Positions 36,278-45,120 of a stretch of DNA of 64,000 nt are shown here, in pieces. The stretch is from Shinella zoogloeoides (GTDB lineage Bacteria; Pseudomonadota; Alphaproteobacteria; Rhizobiales; Rhizobiaceae). How positions within the stretch are numbered: position 1 is the stretch's first letter; every line of letters begins with the position of its first letter. A program made the translations under genes and the position numbers. The stretch is taken from positions 124,001 to 188,000 of the forward strand of contig NZ_QNUJ01000009.1 in the NCBI RefSeq assembly GCF_003574625.1, given 5' to 3'. Below the pieces are notes generated by a model that saw only the letters and a program-made list of their open reading frames with translations, was not told the DNA's origin and searched no databases.

Positions 36278-37547
36278 CCAGGTGAAGACCGACATCGACA
36301 GCCTGATGGCCGAAATCGGCCGCAACGCCCGCGCCGCCGCCCGCCCGCTCGCCATCGCCACGGCCGATCAGAAGAACCGCGCCCTTGAAGCCATGGCTGC
36401 GGAAATCCTCGCGCATCGCGAGGCGATCCTTGCCGCCAATGCCATCGACCTTGCCAATGCGAAGGAAAGCGGCGTCGCGGCCTCCTTCATCGACCGGCTG
36501 ACGCTGACGGCCGAGCGCATCGAAGGCATTGCCGGCGCGATCCGCGACATCGCCGCGCTCAAGGACCCTGTCGGCGACGTCATCGCCGAATGGGACCGGC
36601 CGAATGGCCTTCATATCGAGCGCGTGCGCACGCCGCTCGGCGTCATCGGCGTCATCTACGAGAGCCGTCCGAACGTGACGGCGGATGCCGGCGCGCTGTG
36701 CCTGAAGGCCGGCAATGCCGTGATCCTGCGCGGCGGCTCGGACAGCGTGAATTCATCGCAGGCGATCCATTCCTGCCTCGTCGCCGGATTGAAGGCCGCC
36801 GGCCTTCCGGAACATGCGATCCAGTATGTGCCGGTGACGGACCGCGCCGCCGTCGGCGCCATGCTGTCCGGCCTTGGCGGCGCCATCGACGTCATCGTGC
36901 CGCGCGGCGGCAAGAGCCTCGTCGCCCGCGTGCAGAGCGAGGCGCGCGTGCCGGTCTTCGCCCATCTCGAAGGCCTCTGCCATATCTACGTCGACAAGTC
37001 CGCCGATCTGGACATGGCGAAGAAGATCGCCGTCAATGCCAAGATGCGCCGCACGGGCATCTGCGGTTCGATGGAGACGCTGCTGATCGATCGTGCCGTC
37101 GCAGACACCCATCTCGCCCCGCTGGTCGAAGGCCTTGTCGCCGCCGGCTGCGAAGTGCGCGCGACGGAGGAAATCCGCGCCCACATCCCGAACCTCGTTG
37201 CCGCGACGGAAGCGGACTGGTCGACGGAATATCTCGACGCCATCCTCTCGGTCTCGCTGGTCGACGGCATTTCCGGCGCGATCGAGCACATCAACCGATG
37301 GTCCTCCGCCCATACGGAAGCCGTCATCGCCGAGAATCCCGCCGTCGTCGAGCGTTTCTTCACGGAAATCGATTCGGCCATCCTCCTGCACAATGCCTCC
37401 ACCCAGTTTGCCGATGGCGGCGAGTTCGGCATGGGCGGCGAGATCGGCATCGCCACCGGCAAGATGCATGCGCGCGGCCCCGTCGGCGTCGAGCAGCTCA
37501 CCTCCTTCAAATACCGCGTGCGCGGCACCGGACAGGTGCGGCCCTGA
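36270..37547 (+). CDS. proA: Glutamate-5-semialdehyde dehydrogenase (gamma-glutamyl phosphate reductase)
   Basis: A 425-residue ALDH-superfamily protein with [28 protein letters not shown], a catalytic-Cys segment [14 protein letters not shown] and [22 protein letters not shown]. Reduces gamma-glutamyl phosphate with NADPH. Coupled to proB by an 8-bp overlap, fitting the labile channelled intermediate. Confidence 0.98.
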   Translation: MLDQVKTDIDSLMAEIGRNARAAARPLAIATADQKNRALEAMAAEILAHREAILAANAIDLANAKESGVAASFIDRLTLTAERIEGIAGAIRDIAALKDPVGDVIAEWDRPNGLHIERVRTPLGVIGVIYESRPNVTADAGALCLKAGNAVILRGGSDSVNSSQAIHSCLVAGLKAAGLPEHAIQYVPVTDRAAVGAMLSGLGGAIDVIVPRGGKSLVARVQSEARVPVFAHLEGLCHIYVDKSADLDMAKKIAVNAKMRRTGICGSMETLLIDRAVADTHLAPLVEGLVAAGCEVRATEEIRAHIPNLVAATEADWSTEYLDAILSVSLVDGISGAIEHINRWSSAHTEAVIAENPAVVERFFTEIDSAILLHNASTQFADGGEFGMGGEIGIATGKMHARGPVGVEQLTSFKYRVRGTGQVRP

Positions 37548-37584
37548 GGTGACGGCGGACACGGTTGCAGAGCGCTACCTCAGG

Positions 37585-38193
37585 ATGCCCCATGTCGAGA
37601 AAGGCATGTCGGTGGGCCTTTTCGGCGGCTCCTTCAACCCGCCGCACCAGGGCCATGCGCTCGTCGCGGAAACCGCGCTGCGCCGCCTCGGCCTCGACCA
37701 GCTCTGGTGGATGGTGACGCCCGGCAACCCGCTGAAGGACCACCGGGAACTGGCCCCGCTCGCCGAGCGCATCCGCCTCAGCGAGGCCATCGCACCCGGT
37801 CCGCGCGTCAAGGTGACGGCCTTCGAGAAGCGGCTCGGCCAGAGCTACACGGCCAAGACGCTCGAACGGGTCCAAGCGCTGAACCGCGGCGTGAATTTCG
37901 TCTGGATCATGGGCGCCGACAATCTCGGCACCTTCCATCACTGGCAGAACTGGCGGAAGATCGCCTGCACCTTCCCCATCGCCGTCATCGACCGGCCGGG
38001 CTCGACGCTCTCCTATCTATCCTCCCGCATGGCCAAGACCTTCGACCATGCCCGGGTCGACGAGGAGGATGCCATGTCGCTTCCCGGCCGCCCGGCGCCG
38101 GCCTGGACCTTCATCCATGGGCCACGCTCGGCCCTCAGTTCCACGGCGCTGCGCAAGGGCGCGACGCTAGAGAAAACCATCCCTCAGAAGTGA
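37585..38193 (+). CDS. nadD: Nicotinate-nucleotide adenylyltransferase
   Basis: The 202-residue nucleotidyltransferase has GLFGGSFNPPHQGHALVAE (the HxGH ATP motif written HQGH here), LWWMVTPGNPLK and a C-terminal SSTALRKGA variant of the usual ISSTxIR motif. Makes deamido-NAD. The start is unsure: ATG 37585 is given, but an in-frame GTG at 37549, 1 bp after the proA stop, would add 12 residues and keep the operon gap-free. Confidence 0.95.
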   Translation: MPHVEKGMSVGLFGGSFNPPHQGHALVAETALRRLGLDQLWWMVTPGNPLKDHRELAPLAERIRLSEAIAPGPRVKVTAFEKRLGQSYTAKTLERVQALNRGVNFVWIMGADNLGTFHHWQNWRKIACTFPIAVIDRPGSTLSYLSSRMAKTFDHARVDEEDAMSLPGRPAPAWTFIHGPRSALSSTALRKGATLEKTIPQK

Positions 38194-38215
38194 CGTCTTG
38201 AAACTGCCCCCCATC

Positions 38216-38256
38216 GGTGCCTACATTTGGTAGGTGCCGGCGCGTTTTGCCGGTAC
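38216..38256 (+). promoter_or_regulatory. Two mutually exclusive hairpins between nadD and rsfS
   Basis: GGTGCCTAC (38216-38224) can pair with GTAGGTGCC (38230-38238, two G-U pairs). GTGCCGGC (38234-38241) can pair with GCCGGTAC (38249-38256, one G-U). Both use 38234-38238, so only one can form. No T-run follows. It could tune rsfS expression or mRNA processing within the operon. Confidence 0.4.
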
Positions 38257-38290
38257 GGGACGTGCTGCTTGTATCCAGAAAGGAACGAAC

Positions 38291-38704
38291 CTGACAACAG
38301 TGCACGCAAAGGGAAACGTCGTCGGCGTTTTCTCCAGGAGCGCGGGAAGGGGCGATGATGCCGCCGACCGGGCCCTTCAACTGGTCCTCGCAAGCCTCGA
38401 GGACTCCAAGGCGGAAGATATCGTCACCATCAACATTGCCGGAAAATCGGCGCTGGGCGACTACATGGTGGTCGTGTCCGGACGCTCGAACCGTCATGTC
38501 ATGGCGATCGCCGATCACCTCATCACCGATCTCAAGGACGAAGGCCTGGGCAATGCCCGCGTCGAAGGCCTGGAGGCGGGCGACTGGGTGCTGATCGACA
38601 CGGGCGATATCATCATCCACGTGTTCCGGCCGGAAGTCCGGGAGTTCTACAACATCGAACGGATGTGGGCGGCTCCCGAGATCGAGGACGGCACGGTACA
38701 CTAA
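38291..38704 (+). CDS. rsfS: Ribosome silencing factor RsfS (Iojap/DUF143)
   Basis: The protein (about 137 aa) carries the RsfS core: LEDSKAEDIVTINIAGKSALGDYMVVVSGRSNRHVMAIADHL and GDWVLIDTGDIIIHVFRPEVREFYNIERMW. It binds L14 on the 50S subunit and blocks subunit joining in stationary phase or starvation. No ATG fits: the frame starts at CTG 38291, with AAAGGA six bases before it, or GTG 38300, which is too far from that site. A CTG start is rare but supported by spacing. Confidence 0.92.
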   Translation: MTTVHAKGNVVGVFSRSAGRGDDAADRALQLVLASLEDSKAEDIVTINIAGKSALGDYMVVVSGRSNRHVMAIADHLITDLKDEGLGNARVEGLEAGDWVLIDTGDIIIHVFRPEVREFYNIERMWAAPEIEDGTVH

Positions 38705-38783
38705 TCCAGACGCCGGGCACCTGTCCGGCGAAAGCAGGCGGTGGCGCGGCTGCGCGTCACCCGAACGGACAGGGCTTGAGGCG

Positions 38784-39266
38784 ATGCGGGTTGGACTTTT
38801 TTCGGTGGGACGGCTGAAGGCCGGCCCTGAGAAGGAACTTGCGGCCCGCTATATCGACCGTTTCGCGAAGGCCGGTCCCGCCATCGGCCTCGAACTCGGC
38901 AAGCTCGCCGAAGTCGGCGAAAGCCGGGCCGGCAATGCCGAGACGCGCAAGCGCGAGGAAGCGGCCATGCTGGAAAAGGCGCTGCCCGACGGCGCCGTGC
39001 TGATCCTGCTCGACGAGCGCGGCAAATCGCTCGATTCCCCGGCCTTTGCCGATCTTCTCGCCGGCTTCCGCGATTCCGGCAAACGCGAGCTGATGATCGC
39101 CATCGGCGGTGCAGACGGGCTCGACCCCGCCCTTTACGAGCGCGCCAACGCCACGCTCTGCCTCGGCAAGATGACCTGGCCGCACCAGCTCGTGCGCATT
39201 CTGCTGGCCGAACAGCTCTACCGCGCCGTCACCATCCTCTCCGGCCATCCCTACCACCGCAGCTGA
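38784..39266 (+). CDS. rlmH: 23S rRNA (pseudouridine1915-N3)-methyltransferase
   Basis: The 160-residue SPOUT methyltransferase has MRVGLFSVGRLKAGPEKELAARYIDRF, LLDERGKSLDSPAFADLL, MIAIGGADGL and the C-terminal knot LCLGKMTWPHQLVRILLAEQLYRA ... GHPYHRS. Uses SAM at the knot. Adjacent to rsfS as in many bacteria. Confidence 0.97.
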   Translation: MRVGLFSVGRLKAGPEKELAARYIDRFAKAGPAIGLELGKLAEVGESRAGNAETRKREEAAMLEKALPDGAVLILLDERGKSLDSPAFADLLAGFRDSGKRELMIAIGGADGLDPALYERANATLCLGKMTWPHQLVRILLAEQLYRAVTILSGHPYHRS

Positions 39267-39358
39267 CGGATAGCGTCATGGCCGCGCAAGCCTCGCGCCC
39301 CATGATGGCGGAGGCCGTATTTTTGGCGCTGTTTGTTGGCGAAATCGGCAAATCAGCA

Positions 39359-39405
39359 TAGAGCAGGTCCAGCAAAACGTTCGGCCCAAAAAATGTTCGG
39401 AACGC
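39359..39405. repeat. Possible degenerate copy of the palindromic intergenic repeat
   Basis: AGAGCAGGTCCAGCAAAACG resembles the left arm of the element at 14311-14357 (AGAGCATCTCCAGCAAAAGT), followed by CGTTCGG, an A-rich spacer and GTTCGGAACG. It lies directly before the next start codon, so it may also hold its promoter. Confidence 0.35.
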
Positions 39406-39406
39406 G

Positions 39407-40837
39407 ATGAGGAAGACCGGCACAGCCAATCCGGGTGAAGGTGTCAGCCGCCTGCTGCGGCCGGCCATGCTCTCGGCTGCCCTGTCGCTGGCCCTCCTTC
39501 CCCACCCGCTCGCCGCCGAGCCCAACGAGACATCCGTCGCGCTGGAAAAGACCGGCTCACTGCCGAAAGCCGAGCCCGATCCCGCCGCGGCGCTCGCCCT
39601 TCGCCGCGACAGCACGCGCCGGGAGCTTGACGCCCTTTCCCAGTCGATCACCGTTTCGTCGGAAAAGACCAGGCAACTCGAAGCGGAGATCGCCAATCTC
39701 GACAAGTCGCGCCAGAGCCTGCGCGAGGCGATCGTCCAGTCGGCGGCCAGGCGCAAGGCGATGGAGGAGAAGATCCTCGACGGCGAGAAGCGGCTGGAGG
39801 GCATGCGCGACCGGGAAGCCGGCGTGCGCGCCTCGCTGCACGAGCGGCGCGGCCTGCTCGCCGAAGTGCTCGCCGCGCTCCAGCGCATGGGGCGAAACCC
39901 GCCGCCCGCCCTCCTCGTGACCCCGGAAGACGCGCTTTCCTCGGTGCGTAGCGCCATCCTGCTCGGCGCCGTCGTGCCCGGCATCCGCAAGGAGACGGAT
40001 GCGCTCATCGACGACCTTGCCGCGCTGATGGACATCAAGAGCAATATCGACCGTGAAAGAACCGAGCTGACCGACGCCATGCAGGTGCGCATCGAGGAGG
40101 AGAAGCGCTCGGAAATGCTGATCGCCGAGAACGAGGCGCTGACCGAGACCAATGCCCGCACACTCGCCGCCGAACGGCGCCGCGCGGAGGAACTGGCCGC
40201 CCGCGCAACCAGCCTCGAAGGGCTGATCGGCAGCCTGGAGCAGGAGATCGGCTCGGTGCGCGACGCCGCTGCGCTGGCCCGCGCCAGGGAAGAGGAACGG
40301 CGCGGACAGAGCGAGGCGGAACGCGAGAAGGCGAGGGCTCTCGCCCGCGACAGCGTGCCCGACAAAAACCGCATTGCTCCGGCATACGAATTTTCGCAGT
40401 TGCAGGCAAAACTCGACTATCCCGTGGCGGGAGACGTGCTGCGCCAGTTCGGCGAGGCGGACGGCACCGGCCACGATTCGCAGGGGCTGACGCTGGCGGC
40501 CAATCCGGGCGCGCTGGTCACGGCTCCCTCGGACGGATGGATCGTCTTTGCCGGAACGTTTCGCAGTTACGGGCGCATGATCATCCTGAATGCCGGAGAA
40601 GGCTACCATCTCGTGCTTTCCGGCATGGACAGGGTGAGCGTGCGGGAGGGTCAGTTCGTCGTGGCGGGAGAACCGCTCGCCGTGATGGGTGAAAAAAGGG
40701 TCGCGAGTGTCAACGCTTTGGCGCTGGAAACGGACAAGCCGACACTTTACATTGAATTCCGAAAGAACGGAAAACCGGTTGATTCCCGGCCGTGGTGGTC
40801 CGCCAAGAAATCTGGAAAGGCACGCAATGATTCGTAG
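39407..40837 (+). CDS. Murein hydrolase activator EnvC-like protein (M23 domain)
   Basis: A 476-residue exported protein. An N-terminal hydrophobic stretch (residues about 15-35) acts as signal or anchor. Residues about 60-305 form a long coiled coil rich in Glu/Arg/Ala. The C-terminal LytM/M23 domain spans about 330-465 (GDVLRQFGEADGTGHDSQGLTLAANPGALVTAPSDGWIVFAG). The zinc ligands of active M23 peptidases (HxxxD and HxH) are not intact: the sites read HDSQGLTL and YHLVL. As in EnvC it probably activates amidases at the septum rather than cutting peptidoglycan. The gene overlaps ctpA by 11 bp. Confidence 0.9.
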   Translation: MRKTGTANPGEGVSRLLRPAMLSAALSLALLPHPLAAEPNETSVALEKTGSLPKAEPDPAAALALRRDSTRRELDALSQSITVSSEKTRQLEAEIANLDKSRQSLREAIVQSAARRKAMEEKILDGEKRLEGMRDREAGVRASLHERRGLLAEVLAALQRMGRNPPPALLVTPEDALSSVRSAILLGAVVPGIRKETDALIDDLAALMDIKSNIDRERTELTDAMQVRIEEEKRSEMLIAENEALTETNARTLAAERRRAEELAARATSLEGLIGSLEQEIGSVRDAAALARAREEERRGQSEAEREKARALARDSVPDKNRIAPAYEFSQLQAKLDYPVAGDVLRQFGEADGTGHDSQGLTLAANPGALVTAPSDGWIVFAGTFRSYGRMIILNAGEGYHLVLSGMDRVSVREGQFVVAGEPLAVMGEKRVASVNALALETDKPTLYIEFRKNGKPVDSRPWWSAKKSGKARNDS

Positions 40838-42149
40838 GGCTTCACTTGTTATTGTCGGTGCACTCATGGGTGCTACGGCCATGAGCGTCATCAACACGGT
40901 AACCCTGCCCGCGGAAGCAGCCGGTTCGTCGACCTATCGCGAACTGTCCATCTTCGGTGACGTGTTCGAACGCGTGCGCGCCCAGTATGTGACGCCGCCG
41001 AAGGAAGACCAGCTCATCGAGAATGCCATCAACGGCATGCTCTCCTCGCTCGATCCGCATTCCTCCTACATGAATGCCAAGGACGCCGAGGACATGCGCA
41101 CCCAGACGCGCGGCGAGTTCGGCGGCCTCGGCATCGAAGTCACGATGGAAGACGAACTCGTCAAGGTCATTACGCCGATCGACGACACGCCGGCCGCCCG
41201 CGCCGGCGTTCTTGCCGGCGACTTCATCTCGAAGATCGACGGCCAGGACGTCCGCGGCCTGAAGCTGGAAGACGCGGTCGAGAAGATGCGCGGCGCCGTC
41301 AACACGCCGATCAAGCTGACGCTGATCCGCAAGGGCGCCGACAAGCCGATCGAGCTGACCATCAAGCGCGACATCATCGCCGTGAAGGCCGTGAAGTTCC
41401 GCGTCGAGAACGATGTCGGCTACCTGCGCGTCATCTCCTTCACCGAGAAGACCTTCGACGACCTCGAAACCGCCATCGCCAAGATCAAGGAACAGGTCCC
41501 GGCCGACAAGCTGAAGGGCTACGTGCTGGACCTCCGCCTCAATCCGGGCGGCCTGCTCGACCAGGCGATCAACGTTTCCGACGCCTTCCTCGAGCGCGGC
41601 GAGGTCGTTTCGACCCGCGGCCGCAACGAAGACGAGACCCGTCGCTTCAACGCCTCGCCGGGCGACCTTTCCGACGGCAAGCCGGTGGTCGTGCTGATCA
41701 ACGGCGGCTCGGCCTCGGCCTCGGAAATCGTCGCGGGCGCGCTGCAGGATCTGCGCCGCGCCACCGTCGTCGGCACCCGTTCCTTCGGCAAGGGCTCGGT
41801 CCAGACCATCATTCCGATGGGCGACGCCGGCGCGCTGCGCCTGACGACGGCGCTCTACTACACGCCGTCCGGCAAATCGATTCAGGGCACCGGCATCACG
41901 CCGGACATCACGATCGACCAGCCGCTGCCGCCGGAACTGCAGGGCAAGGTCGAGAACGCCAGCGAATCGAGCCTGCGCGGCCATATCCAGGGCCAGAGCG
42001 AGACGGACCAGGGCTCCGGTTCCTCCGCCTACGTTCCGCCGGAAGCCAAGGACGACGTCCAGCTTCAGTATGCGCTGGAACTGCTGCGCGGCCAGAAGAC
42101 CGACCCGTCCTTCCCGGCCAATCCGGAAAAGGCCGAGCTGAAGAAGTAA
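40827..42149 (+). CDS. ctpA: Carboxyl-terminal processing protease (S41 family)
   Basis: The 440-residue protease has an N-terminal signal/anchor (residues 1-32), a PDZ domain (GEFGGLGIEV...VITPIDDTPAARAGVLAGD, about 95-175), and the S41 core with catalytic Ser in INGGSASASEIVAGALQD and Lys in VVGTRSFGKGSVQT. The start at 40827 has GGAAAGG upstream. Acts in the periplasm on proteins with exposed C-termini and on cell-wall hydrolases; the coupling with an EnvC-like gene fits this. The tail is Lys-rich. Confidence 0.97.
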   Translation: MIRRASLVIVGALMGATAMSVINTVTLPAEAAGSSTYRELSIFGDVFERVRAQYVTPPKEDQLIENAINGMLSSLDPHSSYMNAKDAEDMRTQTRGEFGGLGIEVTMEDELVKVITPIDDTPAARAGVLAGDFISKIDGQDVRGLKLEDAVEKMRGAVNTPIKLTLIRKGADKPIELTIKRDIIAVKAVKFRVENDVGYLRVISFTEKTFDDLETAIAKIKEQVPADKLKGYVLDLRLNPGGLLDQAINVSDAFLERGEVVSTRGRNEDETRRFNASPGDLSDGKPVVVLINGGSASASEIVAGALQDLRRATVVGTRSFGKGSVQTIIPMGDAGALRLTTALYYTPSGKSIQGTGITPDITIDQPLPPELQGKVENASESSLRGHIQGQSETDQGSGSSAYVPPEAKDDVQLQYALELLRGQKTDPSFPANPEKAELKK

Positions 42150-42219
42150 GACATCTGCGCAGGGCCCGCCGTCGGCAGGCCCTGTTTCCCCCGCACCTTT
42201 CGGCCAGCGCGGACTGACC

Positions 42220-43413
42220 TTGGGCACAGATATTCACGCACCTCTCGGCCAGGACCGCAAGGCAAGGCCCGGACCGGCGGGACCCTCCCGGTTCTCCGCC
42301 GGCACCCTTGTGTCCGCGCTCGTCGTCGCCGGCCTTCTCGGCTTTTCCGGCTGGACGGCGCTGGCGCCGAGCAGCCTTGCCACCACGCCTTTCACGCCTC
42401 CTTCCGAAGACGCCCATGCGGCGGCCGACAAGGCCGACCAGAAAACCGCCGAGGCGAAGGGCGGCGTGCGGCGCGCAAACGGCCTTTCCGGCGCCCGCGT
42501 CGAGGAAACGACGACCGACGACGGCAATGTCGTGCGCACCTATTCTCCCGGCACGCGCGACGGCAAAGGACCGCTCCTCATCGAGGCGAACCGCATCGGC
42601 CAGGATCCGCGCACCGCGGCCTTCCCCAACGACGCCCTGCTGGAAGAGACCTCGGACGGCAAGATTCCCGTCATCGGCCTCGACGGCACGCGGCCGATGG
42701 ACCAGTATGCCCGGCCCTGGTCCGGCGCGCGCGGCACGCGCATCGCCATCGTGGTCGGCGGCCTCGGCCTCAGCCAGACGGGCACGCAACGCGCCATCCG
42801 CGAGCTGCCGGCGGAAGTGACGCTCGCTTTTGCCGCCAGCGGCAACAGCCTTTCGCGCTGGATGCAGGAAGCTCGCCGCGGCGGCCATGAAATCCTCCTG
42901 CAGATGCCGCTGGAACCCTTCGACTATCCGCAGAACGATCCCGGCCCTTATACGCTGCGCACGGATTTCAGCGAGACGCAGAACCTTGCCGAACTGCACC
43001 GCGCCATGGCGAAGATCACCAACTATACCGGCCTCGTGAACTTCATGGGCGGGCGCTTCCTTGCCGATGCCGACGCGCTGGAGCCGGTGATCCGCGATGT
43101 GGCCAGCCGCGGCCTGCTCTTCCTCGACGACGGCAGCTCCGCCCAGTCGCTTTCCGGCACGATCGCCGGGGCGGTGGAGGCTCCGCACGCCTTCGCCGAC
43201 CTCCAGCTCGACGCCGACCTTTCCCGCGAGGCGGTGCTGAAGAAGCTCGACGAGCTGGAGCGCATCGCTCGCCGCAACGGCACGGCGATCGGCATCGCCT
43301 CGGCCTTCGACGAAAGTGTGGACGCCATCGGCAAATGGTGCGAGGAAGCGGAGACCCGCGGCATCGAGATCGTCGGCGTCGCGTCGCTCGCAGCCGTTCC
43401 CGCCAGAAAATAG
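42220..43413 (+). CDS. Divergent polysaccharide deacetylase family protein (YibQ-like)
   Basis: The 397-residue product uses a TTG start at 42220. It has a cytoplasmic lead, one TM segment (about 30-50: LVSALVVAGLLGFSGWTAL), a variable linker, and a NodB-fold domain without the full catalytic triad: RIAIVVGGLGLSQTGTQRAI, VTLAFAASGNSLSRW, HEILLQMPLEPFDYPQNDPG, FMGGRF, LLFLDDGSSAQS. It follows ctpA by 70 bp and precedes rppH by 9 bp. This envC-ctpA-yibQ order is conserved and points to envelope or division work. Confidence 0.9.
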   Translation: MGTDIHAPLGQDRKARPGPAGPSRFSAGTLVSALVVAGLLGFSGWTALAPSSLATTPFTPPSEDAHAAADKADQKTAEAKGGVRRANGLSGARVEETTTDDGNVVRTYSPGTRDGKGPLLIEANRIGQDPRTAAFPNDALLEETSDGKIPVIGLDGTRPMDQYARPWSGARGTRIAIVVGGLGLSQTGTQRAIRELPAEVTLAFAASGNSLSRWMQEARRGGHEILLQMPLEPFDYPQNDPGPYTLRTDFSETQNLAELHRAMAKITNYTGLVNFMGGRFLADADALEPVIRDVASRGLLFLDDGSSAQSLSGTIAGAVEAPHAFADLQLDADLSREAVLKKLDELERIARRNGTAIGIASAFDESVDAIGKWCEEAETRGIEIVGVASLAAVPARK

Positions 43414-43422
43414 GACATCTCA

Positions 43423-43950
43423 ATGGGCAAGGATAAGGACAAGGTGGTTCGGGCCGAGGACCTGCCGTATCGCCCCTGCGTCGGCATCATGGTGCTGAAC
43501 GCCGAAAACAGGGTCTGGGCCGGCCGGCGCCTGGCTGTCGGCAATTCCGAATATGACGGCTCGCCGCAGCTCTGGCAGATGCCGCAGGGCGGCATCGACA
43601 AGGGCGAGGACCCGCTGGAGGCCGCCTACCGCGAACTCTACGAGGAGACCGGCATGAAGAGCGTGTCGCTCCTCGCCGACGCCGGGCGCTGGATCAACTA
43701 CGACCTGCCCACCCACCTGATCGGGATCGGCCTCAAGGGCAAGTATCGCGGCCAGACGCAGCGCTGGTTCGCCTTCCGCTTCGAAGGCGGCGAAAGCGAG
43801 ATCGCCATCAACCCGCCGCCCGGCGGCCACGAGGCCGAGTTCGACGCCTGGGAATGGAAGGCGATGCGCGACCTGCCGGAGCTGATCGTGCCCTTCAAGC
43901 GCAAGGTCTACGAGGAGGTCGTCTCGACCTTCGCGCATCTGGCGCCCTGA
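43423..43950 (+). CDS. rppH: RNA pyrophosphohydrolase
   Basis: A 175-residue Nudix hydrolase with the box [22 protein letters not shown] (about 56-77) and the RppH features [11 protein letters not shown] at the start, LWQMPQGG before the box and [11 protein letters not shown] after it. Removes pyrophosphate from 5'-triphosphate RNA, starting decay. Terminator at 43990 follows. Confidence 0.96.
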   Translation: MGKDKDKVVRAEDLPYRPCVGIMVLNAENRVWAGRRLAVGNSEYDGSPQLWQMPQGGIDKGEDPLEAAYRELYEETGMKSVSLLADAGRWINYDLPTHLIGIGLKGKYRGQTQRWFAFRFEGGESEIAINPPPGGHEAEFDAWEWKAMRDLPELIVPFKRKVYEEVVSTFAHLAP

Positions 43951-43989
43951 TCGGGGCCAAGAGGCAAGCCGCCGCGCCACCGGCAACAA

Positions 43990-44014
43990 AAAACCCCGGC
44001 AAAGCCGGGGTTTT
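43990..44014. terminator. Bidirectional terminator between rppH and bfr
   Basis: ACCCCGGC (43993-44000), loop AAA, GCCGGGGT (44004-44011), with A-run before and T-run after the stem, so it works in both directions. Confidence 0.88.
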
Positions 44015-44037
44015 CCATATCTGCGGGAATTGAAAGC

Positions 44038-44523
44038 CTATTCGGCTTCGTTGGCCGGCGCTGCGTTGAGCTGGCCGTATTTTTCCTCGCCGAGCTTGCC
44101 GAGCAGTTCGAGCTGGGTTTCGAGGAAGTCGATATGGCCTTCCTCGTCGATCAGCAATTCTTCGAACAGCTTCATGGTGACATAGTCGCCGGCCGCGTGA
44201 CAGATGTCGCGCGACTTCTTGTAGGCCGCGCGGGCGTCGTATTCGCCGGCAAGGTCGGCTTCCAGGACTTCCTTGACGTTCTGGCCGATGCGCAGCGGTG
44301 CGACGGTCTGCAGGTTCGGGTGGCCTTCGAGGAAGATGATGCGGGCGACGAGCTTGTCGGCGTGCTGCATCTCTTCGATGGACTCGGCACGCTCCTTCTT
44401 GGCGAGAAGCGTGTAACCCCAGTCCTCGAGAAGGCGGTAGTGGAGCCAGTACTGGTTGACAGCACCCAGCTCGAGATAGAGCGCTTCGTTAAGCTGCTCG
44501 ATGACCTTTTTGTCGCCTTTCAA
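44038..44523 (-). CDS. bfr: Bacterioferritin
   Basis: The 161-residue four-helix protein (start TTG 44523: [32 protein letters not shown]) has the ferroxidase ligands: Glu in [31 protein letters not shown] and a late [16 protein letters not shown]. The heme Met lies in the EEMQHADKL helix region. AGGAG sits seven bases before the TTG; a longer ATG start at 44547 exists but is less family-like. It overlaps bfd by 35 bp. Stores iron as a 24-mer. Confidence 0.95.
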   Translation of the reverse strand: MKGDKKVIEQLNEALYLELGAVNQYWLHYRLLEDWGYTLLAKKERAESIEEMQHADKLVARIIFLEGHPNLQTVAPLRIGQNVKEVLEADLAGEYDARAAYKKSRDICHAAGDYVTMKLFEELLIDEEGHIDFLETQLELLGKLGEEKYGQLNAAPANEAE

Positions 44524-44800
44524 GATCCGCTCTCCTGTTCTCTTCATGGAATTGTTTGAGGCGGGTCATGAAATCAAATATCTCGGCATCCGTCGAGTCA
44601 CGACGGGCGTGATACGCTTCGGTCGTCCGAATGATGATATCGACCACGTTGGGGAAGCAGCCGCAGCAACGGCCGCGCTTCTGCATGGCGTGATAGACCT
44701 TTGCAGGCACGATGAGCTGCCAACAGTCCTCGTCGAGAAGGCCGTTGATCACGTCGACGATTTCTTTTTCGGTGATGAAGTTGCAGCTGCAAACCAGCAT
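44489..44800 (-). CDS. bfd: Bacterioferritin-associated ferredoxin
   Basis: The 103-residue protein has the Bfd 2Fe-2S motif: CSC at residues 4-6 and CCGCFP around 45-50, giving the C-x-C / C-x2-C pattern. The last about 35 residues ([27 protein letters not shown]) form a charged extension longer than E. coli Bfd (64 aa). It is the first gene of the bfd-bfr operon and reduces core iron for release from bacterioferritin. An ICE-like palindrome lies upstream. Confidence 0.93.
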   Translation of the reverse strand: MLVCSCNFITEKEIVDVINGLLDEDCWQLIVPAKVYHAMQKRGRCCGCFPNVVDIIIRTTEAYHARRDSTDAEIFDFMTRLKQFHEENRRADLERRQKGHRAA

Positions 44801-44840
44801 TTCGTCTTGCCTGCTATACGCAAAGTCCTGAATTTCCGGG

Positions 44841-44870
44841 GATTAAGCAAAAGAGGATATTCGTTGTCAA
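44841..44870 (-). promoter_or_regulatory. Probable sigma-70 promoter of bfd-bfr
   Basis: On the minus strand TTGACA (44865-44870), an 18-bp spacer and TTAATC (44841-44846) lie about 40 bp before the bfd start codon. Confidence 0.55.
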
Positions 44871-44903
44871 GAATGAACCGGGCAGTCTCGCCGCCCGATT
44901 CGT

Positions 44904-44918
44904 TTAGAGCTGTTCTAA
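44904..44918. promoter_or_regulatory. Iron control element (Irr box)-like palindrome
   Basis: TTAGA-GCTGT-TCTAA is a perfect 5+5 inverted repeat, preceded by T to give TTTAGA, matching the ICE form (TTTAGA..., TCTAAA) bound by Irr in rhizobia. It lies about 34 bp upstream of the -35 of the bfd promoter. The iron-linked target strengthens the call. The rest of the 44801-45120 gap shows no gene I can support. Confidence 0.6.
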
Positions 44919-45120
44919 TCTTGACAAAAGATATCGCCTTTTCAGTCGGTTACGGATTTTCATCGAATGCAGACCCCGGGCTTGCTGCGGCAAACTGACC
45001 GATCACGTTTTGTTGCAGACGACCGTCGGCAAGAGCCTTCGCAGCGCGCAACACGGCACACCCAAATTCGCCCCTCGAAAAACGCTGAAAATCGTCTATA
45101 TGACGGGCAAAGGAGTGCCC

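Noticed and set aside
39229-40374. 381-codon minus-strand Ser/Arg-rich frame over the EnvC-like gene
   Set aside because: Antisense of a coiled-coil gene; the Ser/Arg bias is the mirror of Glu/Ala/Arg codons.
44920-44950. TTGACA at 44921 as a forward promoter for the metallopeptidase gene
   Set aside because: No acceptable -10 hexamer follows at 16-18 bp, and the DNA is better explained as the upstream control region of bfd.
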